46,054 bases of DNA from contig JAFGPA010000038.1 of the NCBI GenBank assembly GCA_016926175.1, forward strand, positions 1 through 46,054, in the 5' to 3' direction. The translations under genes were made by a program, and so were the position numbers. The notes under the pieces were generated by a model. It was not told the DNA's origin and searched no databases. It worked only from the letters and a program-made list of their open reading frames with translations. Below, piece after piece: positions 41,253 to 46,054 of the stretch; position 1 is the stretch's first letter; each line of letters starts with the position of its first letter. Source of the stretch: Microcaldota archaeon. Lineage in GTDB: Archaea; Micrarchaeota; Micrarchaeia; Anstonellales; Bilamarchaeaceae.

Positions 41253-42236
41253 ATGGGGAGGTTATTGTTTTCAAGGCGTACTATTCATACTGTCAATAGC
41301 TACAGTCCAACAGATAAAAAAACCCTCAGGAAGAAAAATATTTTTGTATCTGCCCGCCTGGCTCACAAAAACAATGAGCCTTCCAGCCTTGACTACGGCA
41401 ACAAATCATTTTCAGTTTCTGCCAGGGTTCTGAAAGGGGACAAACACCGTACAACTGATGACAGCGCCCTGATATTCATAAGCAAAAAGCTTTGTGCATT
41501 CGGCGTCTTTGACGGCCATGGAAGCAATGGAGGCATCATATCTCCTATGCTTGCTGACCTGCTTCTGAAAACACTTGTTGAAGAAGATTCGCCAAACGGT
41601 CCCCTTACGCTTCTTAGATCGGCAACAAAAATTCTTTTGCCTGCTTATTTTGAGCAGTTCGGAGAAAACGGAATAATTACATCAGACGGAGGGACAACCG
41701 CCCTTTTTGTATTTGTTTATCCGGACTGGAAATTTCATGCCGTTTCTGTTGCTGATTCAGCTCTGTACAAGTACGGAAAACAACAAACCACGAGATTTTT
41801 TTCATTTTCAGATATCTATGGGGTGTGCAAAGATGCAACAATTCCGTTCACTGCACTTTATCCGGATAATTACATTGTCCTCAGGAACGTTATATCTGAT
41901 TCAGTTAATCTTTCAGATTCTTACACTGTTCAGGTGACCGAAGGCAGGCTTGACCCGGGAGAAACCATGATAATTGCAACTGACGGCCTTACAAAAAATC
42001 TCAGGCATATGGTTGATTCAAGGACCGGCCTTATGTTGGACATCAGCGGCTGTGAGGATCTTCATGCCCTTATGTCTTCTGCAAATGGCAATGCTGCAGA
42101 ATTCCTTCTGGACACCATCAGAAAAAGAATGAAACTGTCCCAGCAAATCAGGGACAAGAAAGTAATTGAAAACAACACAGTCCTTGCTCCTGCAGATGAC
42201 GATCTTGGAATCATAACTGTCACTCACAAAAAATAA
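41253..42236 (+). CDS. PP2C-family serine/threonine phosphatase
   Basis: A 327-residue cytoplasmic phosphatase with the PP2C motifs in order: the RTTDDSALI strand (about 65-73), FDGHG (Asp87, Gly88), DGGTT (145-149), VADSALYK (166-173, in place of GDSR), ATDG (242-245, metal ligand Asp244) and DDDLG (315-319). The metal-binding aspartates are therefore present. Residues 1-45 are basic. Such PP2C enzymes are scattered in archaea. A kinase partner is not in the window. Confidence 0.88.
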   Translation: MGRLLFSRRTIHTVNSYSPTDKKTLRKKNIFVSARLAHKNNEPSSLDYGNKSFSVSARVLKGDKHRTTDDSALIFISKKLCAFGVFDGHGSNGGIISPMLADLLLKTLVEEDSPNGPLTLLRSATKILLPAYFEQFGENGIITSDGGTTALFVFVYPDWKFHAVSVADSALYKYGKQQTTRFFSFSDIYGVCKDATIPFTALYPDNYIVLRNVISDSVNLSDSYTVQVTEGRLDPGETMIIATDGLTKNLRHMVDSRTGLMLDISGCEDLHALMSSANGNAAEFLLDTIRKRMKLSQQIRDKKVIENNTVLAPADDDLGIITVTHKK

Positions 42237-42258
42237 AACACCTTAATAAAATACTTCC

Positions 42259-42900
42259 TCACAACTTTGCCTTAATCATAAGAAGCGAAAGCATAATCAT
42301 TGCCAAAGGACAAAACGATTGTTCTGCAGGAATTGTTTCTTCCCGGACAACCTCTCCAGGCAGAGATGCAGCTTCGTTTTCTTCAGCAGGCGCTATTGAT
42401 TCTTCCGGTTCATATGTTGCTTCAGGCTCCGGAATCTCAACAGGTTCCTGTATTCCTCCGGTCTGCTCTCCTATGTCCATTGTTCCTTCATAGACTACTG
42501 TTTCAAGTGGCGGCTCTTCAAAGCATTTTTCATATGCAAATTCAATTTCCCTTGACTGATACCCCTGGCGGTCCACTCTTAATATGAACAGGCCGGTCAG
42601 GAAATTCAATGTTCCCGGGACATTCATTGTTACTTTTCCTTCTGAATCGGTTTTCCCCCTGTTTGGAAGTGGCTGGTAGCCGTAATCAGTATAAAACAAA
42701 GTTGTTTCTGCATTCTGTATAGCACCTCCACCCTCCATTACAGTAACAGTGAGGTCCTTGTTGTTGCAATCAATTGAGATTTCAATATCCATTGTCGGAA
42801 GGCTTTTGCTTCCTGTATCATGGATTCCCAAATAATCCGGAGTTATTGCAAATGCCATCACCGACCCTGCAATCAATAATAAAACAGCAAATAATTTCAT
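42259..42900 (-). CDS. Secreted protein with Ig-like domain and C-terminal membrane anchor
   Basis: The ATG at 42900 overlaps the stop of the Kazal lipoprotein gene by 4 bases. The 213-residue protein has a signal peptide, a beta-sandwich-like domain (about 35-130: SIDCNNKDLTVTVMEGG, then TDSEGKVTMNVPGTLNFLTGLFILRV), a Glu/Pro-rich stalk (about 140-190) and a terminal CPLAMIMLSLLMIKAKL anchor. It is a paralogue of the protein at 43691-44293: same order, same SxDC...TVxVM opening and same GxF-L-V-x-R/K-x-G-F-x-x-x-E-I element. Confidence 0.75.
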   Translation of the reverse strand: MKLFAVLLLIAGSVMAFAITPDYLGIHDTGSKSLPTMDIEISIDCNNKDLTVTVMEGGGAIQNAETTLFYTDYGYQPLPNRGKTDSEGKVTMNVPGTLNFLTGLFILRVDRQGYQSREIEFAYEKCFEEPPLETVVYEGTMDIGEQTGGIQEPVEIPEPEATYEPEESIAPAEENEAASLPGEVVREETIPAEQSFCPLAMIMLSLLMIKAKL

Positions 42901-43685
42901 CCTGCATTCACCACACATCTTGCGCTAAGGCACCTATAACCCTGGCCGCAGTTTATATCCTCTACCATCAGCTCATCCTCCCAACAATAATACTCCCTCA
43001 GAATATTACCGTCAACGCACTTGTCTATATATTCCGCATTTATAAGTGAATCAATAGTTACAATCCCCTGGTTGTAAATGTCTCTTCCACCATCAGTGTC
43101 AAAGCATTTTTGTTTTGCCCTTACGCATCTGCCATCAAAGCATTCGAAATCCCGGGGGCAATTCCTTATTTCAGAAGCTGCAAGTCCGTCCTTGCAATAA
43201 TATTCTTTGACTGCGTTCCCTTCGCATCTGTCTACAAAAATATTGCCGAATTCAGTAACATTGCCTTTTGTGTAAAAGTCCATGCCATCGCTGTCTTTAC
43301 AGTGTTCCGGAGGCTCTTCGGGAATCTGGCTGCATGCCCCGTCAATGCATTCCGCGCATGTTATGGTGATGTTTCTTATATCCCTGCCGTCACAGTAATA
43401 CTCCAGCAGCCTGAGGCCATCCAGGCATCTGTCAACATACTCTCCATCGCTTTTCACAGTTCCTTTTACGAAAGGATCCTTTCCGGAATCACTTTCAGTG
43501 CATGTTCTGCACTCCCCGGCATAACTGATCTCAACTCCGGATGAATTTGCAATGCATTCATTGTCATAGGTCTTTCCGTCCACTCCGCATAAAGGAGCAT
43601 ACTCTGTTGTGCAGGTGAGAGGTTCATCTTCTGCGGTACATCCAAAAAGAATTAGTCCTAATAACAGGACTGTAATTGCCCTCAT
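42897..43685 (-). CDS. Kazal-domain lipoprotein with Cys-rich repeats
   Basis: A 262-residue exported protein. Lipobox LILFGC (Cys16) is followed by a Kazal-type domain at 25-59 (C25, C33, C44, C59; PLCGVDGKTYDNEC). Three related Cys-rich modules then occur, with the pattern C-x-D-[SDT]-[DG]-G-x-D...KG/QGxV...DRC/DKC...EYYC...C...G-x-C. All cysteines would be outside the cell. Kazal domains usually inhibit serine proteases, which is the best guess here. It lies between two paralogous anchored proteins, in an operon with at least the downstream one. Confidence 0.8.
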   Translation of the reverse strand: MRAITVLLLGLILFGCTAEDEPLTCTTEYAPLCGVDGKTYDNECIANSSGVEISYAGECRTCTESDSGKDPFVKGTVKSDGEYVDRCLDGLRLLEYYCDGRDIRNITITCAECIDGACSQIPEEPPEHCKDSDGMDFYTKGNVTEFGNIFVDRCEGNAVKEYYCKDGLAASEIRNCPRDFECFDGRCVRAKQKCFDTDGGRDIYNQGIVTIDSLINAEYIDKCVDGNILREYYCWEDELMVEDINCGQGYRCLSARCVVNAG

Positions 43686-43690
43686 GCTTT

Positions 43691-44293
43691 TTATTGATGT
43701 ACAGCCATTTTAAAAAATAATAGAAGCGGCAAAATCAGGGCAGGCAGACAAACAGGCTGATCTGCAGGGTCTTGCTTTTCTACAGGCTCTTCAATCTGTT
43801 CAACCGTCTCTTCAGCAGGCTCATCAGCAACCGGCTTCCCGACAATTATGGTTTTATTCACCGGTTCCCTGTATCCTGGCGGTTTGGGCTGTATTACAGG
43901 TCCATCCTTGTAACAGCCGGAAATGTCAAAATGTATCTCCTTATTTTTGAATCCGTTTTTCTGTATTACAAGAATGAAAAACCCCCGCATCAGTTTGACA
44001 TTGCCGGGAAGTTTGTGGACGGCCAGCCCATCCTTGTCCGTTTTAACAGTTGAAATAAGAGGCTGTGAAAAATCCACATACCTGAGATAATTGGCAGCTT
44101 CGCTTACCCTGCTGAAATTTTCATTCATCACAATCACATTCACGGTTCCTGCTGTGCAGTCAACACTTATGGAATAAAGAAATTCATTGAATGACAGCGG
44201 GCCAAAATCCTGCTGCTCGTAAATCTTTGCTGCAACAATCTCATTTGCCCATGCAAAAGGCACAAGCAGTAAAAAAACCAGTATTCTCAACAT
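43691..44293 (-). CDS. Secreted anchored protein, paralogue of 42259 gene
   Basis: A 200-residue protein. Signal peptide MLRILVFLLLVPFAWA, then a domain from about 40 (SISVDCTAGTVNVIVMNENF, GLAVHKLPGNVKLMRGFFILVIQKNGFKNKEIHF), a Pro/Glu-rich stalk, and a terminal CLPALILPLLLFFKMAVHQ helix. Ends 6 bases before the Kazal gene. The start codon overlaps the rfcS stop by one base, so the cluster follows rfcS in the same direction. Confidence 0.75.
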   Translation of the reverse strand: MLRILVFLLLVPFAWANEIVAAKIYEQQDFGPLSFNEFLYSISVDCTAGTVNVIVMNENFSRVSEAANYLRYVDFSQPLISTVKTDKDGLAVHKLPGNVKLMRGFFILVIQKNGFKNKEIHFDISGCYKDGPVIQPKPPGYREPVNKTIIVGKPVADEPAEETVEQIEEPVEKQDPADQPVCLPALILPLLLFFKMAVHQ

Positions 44294-45246
44294 CAGCTCA
44301 CAGTTGCAATTTGTGCGAGCAAAGCTTCAAGCTGAATCCTTTCATTTGCTCCCTGCACCAGCCTGAAATTATATTCTCCTACTGTCTCAATCAGAAGCAT
44401 CCTCTTTTTTTCAGCAATTTCCAGATTTGGAATTTCACGGTATATCTGAAGCAGGATGTCCTCTCCGCTCAGGCCATAGGAAATTATCAGGGTATCCAGA
44501 TTTCCACGCGCTTCTTTGAATTTTCCATTCAGTGCAAGTTCAACCATTGCACGGACTTCCTTTGGCATTGCCCTGCTGCTTATTTTGTGAACGAGCTCAG
44601 CGGTTATGGTTTTTAAGTGCATTGCAGCTCCCTGCAGTATGTTCAATGCCCTTCTCATATCGCCTTCAGAAACATAATAAATTGCCTGATATGCACCGTC
44701 ATTTACCTTCAATTTCTCATGATGCACTATCTTGCCCAGGGATTCTGTTACTTCGCCCTCCTGCAATGGCATGAATCTGAAAACAGCACATCTGCTCTGG
44801 ATGGGTTCAATTATCCTAGACGAATAGTTTGCTGAGATTATGAATCTTGTTATCCTTGAGTTCGATTCCATTGTTCTTCTCAGCGCCTGCTGTGCATCTG
44901 CTGTCAGGGCATCCCCTTCATCAAGGAATATGAGCTTGAAAGGTGCATTTCCAAGGGAGATGGTTCTTGCAAAATCCTTGATCCTTCCCCTTACAACGTC
45001 TATTCCTCTTTCATCACTGGCATTCAGTTCAAGAAAATTGCCTGCAATGTCTTCACCGTAAAGTTCCTTTGCCAGTGCAAGCGCGCAGGTTGTTTTTCCC
45101 ACTCCCGGAGGCCCTGCAAAAAGCATATTGGGCATGTTCCTTGCTTTTACAAAGGCCTTCAGGCTGATTACTGTTTCTTTCTGCCCGGCAACCTCGTCAA
45201 GAGTCTTTGGCCTGTATTTTTCTGTCCAGGGTAAAATGTCTTCCAT
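44293..45246 (-). CDS. rfcS: Replication factor C small subunit
   Basis: AAA+ clamp-loader subunit that loads PCNA for DNA polymerases, including the PolD encoded at 3863. Visible parts: Walker A GPPGVGKT (45-52), Walker B FLDEGD (107-112, DEGD in place of the usual DEAD), sensor RFIISANYSSRIIEPIQSRC with the SRC motif, and the C-terminal collar domain. The 317-residue length is normal. The large subunit is not in the window. No intein. Confidence 0.96.
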   Translation of the reverse strand: MEDILPWTEKYRPKTLDEVAGQKETVISLKAFVKARNMPNMLFAGPPGVGKTTCALALAKELYGEDIAGNFLELNASDERGIDVVRGRIKDFARTISLGNAPFKLIFLDEGDALTADAQQALRRTMESNSRITRFIISANYSSRIIEPIQSRCAVFRFMPLQEGEVTESLGKIVHHEKLKVNDGAYQAIYYVSEGDMRRALNILQGAAMHLKTITAELVHKISSRAMPKEVRAMVELALNGKFKEARGNLDTLIISYGLSGEDILLQIYREIPNLEIAEKKRMLLIETVGEYNFRLVQGANERIQLEALLAQIATVS

Positions 45247-45268
45247 TGATTTTACTTCTGAACCAAGC

Positions 45269-45277
45269 TATTTAAAT
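45269..45277 (+). promoter_or_regulatory. TATA-like box for KaiC-like gene
   Basis: TATTTAAAT is centred 33 bases before the ATG at 45306, in the divergent gap with rfcS. A short leader is implied. Confidence 0.4.
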
Positions 45278-45305
45278 TTTAACCGAGATTTGTGGCTGTG
45301 GTATT

Positions 45306-45992
45306 ATGGACAGAGTAAAGACAGGAATTGCCGGTTTAGATGAAATGCTTAATGGCGGTATCCCTGCAGGGAGACATGTAGCTCTCTACGGAGGACCCGG
45401 AGCTGGAAAAACTTCATTTTGCTTTGAATTCCTTTACAGGGGCGCTCTTGAGGGCGAGCCAGGATTGTACATATCTCTCGAAGAAACATCTGAAGATATA
45501 ATTGAAAATATGAAAAGCACCTTTCCCATGCTTAAGGACACTGCTTCTCTTGTGGAAGAAAACAAGCTTGAAATAGTGAAACCGGACAAACTAGATCTTG
45601 AAGAGGTTGCAAACCTTCTTGAAGACAGGATTACGTCCAATGGAATCAAACGGGCGGTCATTGATTCTGCAACCATGATAAGGATGTCATTTGCTACGGA
45701 AATTGAATACCGGCAGACATTATTCGAGTTCCTTTCGTTGTTGAGAAATCTTGACGTTACCTCCATAACCACTGTGGAAGCCAATTCCGCAAGAAGAGAG
45801 GAAATGAAGTTCGATATCGAGCACTTTGTAATGGATGGTATAATCAACCTTTACAACATTGACCGTGAAGACAGAAGGGTAAGGGCACTGGAAATATTCA
45901 AAATGAGGGGTACCGACCATTCACGTGATCTCGTACCCTTCAAGGTCACCCCGCAGGGTTTCAAGGTCTATGTAGGCGAGAAAGTCTTCTAG
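45306..45992 (+). CDS. KaiC-like RecA-superfamily ATPase
   Basis: A 228-residue single KaiC domain with an intact Walker A GGPGAGKTS (about 29-37), a YISLEETSED strand (about 57-66), a Walker B region AVIDSATMI (about 118-126), and the typical C-terminal ALEIFKMRGTDHSRDLVPFKVTPQGFKV. Function in archaea is unsettled (signalling, motility regulation). Compared with the protein at 25133-25924 it keeps the Walker A lysine and lacks the long C-terminal tail. Confidence 0.9.
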   Translation: MDRVKTGIAGLDEMLNGGIPAGRHVALYGGPGAGKTSFCFEFLYRGALEGEPGLYISLEETSEDIIENMKSTFPMLKDTASLVEENKLEIVKPDKLDLEEVANLLEDRITSNGIKRAVIDSATMIRMSFATEIEYRQTLFEFLSLLRNLDVTSITTVEANSARREEMKFDIEHFVMDGIINLYNIDREDRRVRALEIFKMRGTDHSRDLVPFKVTPQGFKVYVGEKVF

Positions 45993-46054
45993 TTTGTTTT
46001 TTTGTGATTATTTTCACAGACCTGGATGCTTTCTGACAACAATTCCTTGTCCCC

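Noticed and set aside
1-46054. CRISPR array, insertion sequence or prophage
   Set aside because: No regularly spaced direct repeats with unique spacers, no transposase and no phage structural or integrase gene was seen. The only tandem repeat is the coding one at 1-117.

Overview
The window is archaeal. It carries the large subunit of the archaea-specific D-family DNA polymerase, archaeal-type AlaRS, GlyRS and HisRS, replication factor C small subunit, ribosomal protein L10e, a Nop5-type C/D-RNP protein, archaeal PEP carboxylase, a cupin-type glucose-6-phosphate isomerase and two KaiC-like ATPases. Many starts lie 24-29 bases after an AT-rich TATA-like box, as expected for leaderless archaeal transcription. 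Short genes, 1-4 base overlaps, very small intergenic gaps and extremely intron-rich tRNA genes suggest a compact archaeon, perhaps of the DPANN group (Diapherotrites/Micrarchaeota-like). The lineage is an inference; no 16S rRNA is present.

Layout. 1-3.8 kb: end of a glycine-rich repeat surface lipoprotein (minus), rpiA with two small genes, a two-helix membrane protein, initiator tRNA-Met, a VTT-family membrane protein, tRNA-Ala, a zinc ribbon and elongator tRNA-Met. 3.8-12.9 kb: polC, two DUF4870-like membrane proteins, cysS, a glycosyltransferase, purN, an unknown 409-residue protein and tRNA-Lys. 12.9-23.4 kb: a ComEC-like lipoprotein with glyS, two small genes, alaS, cupin pgi, tRNA-Gln, trkA-trkH and nnrE. 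23.4-30.6 kb: hisS with a HisA-like gene, a KaiC-like pair, the nop5-phosphoesterase-GNAT operon, tRNA-Pro and two helical-repeat proteins. 30.5-35.6 kb: a glycosyltransferase, tRNA-Thr, a lipoprotein, two tandem tRNA-Gly, tpiA, tRNA-Ser and a GGDEF protein. 35.7-46 kb: L10e, a winged-helix/coiled-coil protein, a regulator, membrane proteins, ppcA, a PP2C phosphatase, a secreted-protein cluster with a Kazal domain, rfcS and a second KaiC-like ATPase.

The most striking feature is the tRNA complement. Eight of ten tRNA genes are interrupted. Introns lie at the usual 37/38 site, but also in the D-loop, anticodon stem, variable loop and T-loop. Initiator tRNA-Met and tRNA-Gly(CCC) each appear to have three. 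A two-hairpin RNA element of about 65 nt occurs twice, with compensatory changes in both stems. One copy is upstream of tRNA-Pro and the other lies inside the anticodon intron of tRNA-Gly(CCC). The neighbouring tRNA-Gly(TCC) intron looks like the same intron without the element.

Metabolically the window gives fragments of sugar-phosphate metabolism (Pgi, TpiA, RpiA), PEP carboxylation, purine synthesis (PurN), metabolite repair (NnrE) and potassium uptake (TrkAH). Two regulatory proteins are unusual for archaea: a GGDEF protein with an intact signature and a PP2C phosphatase.
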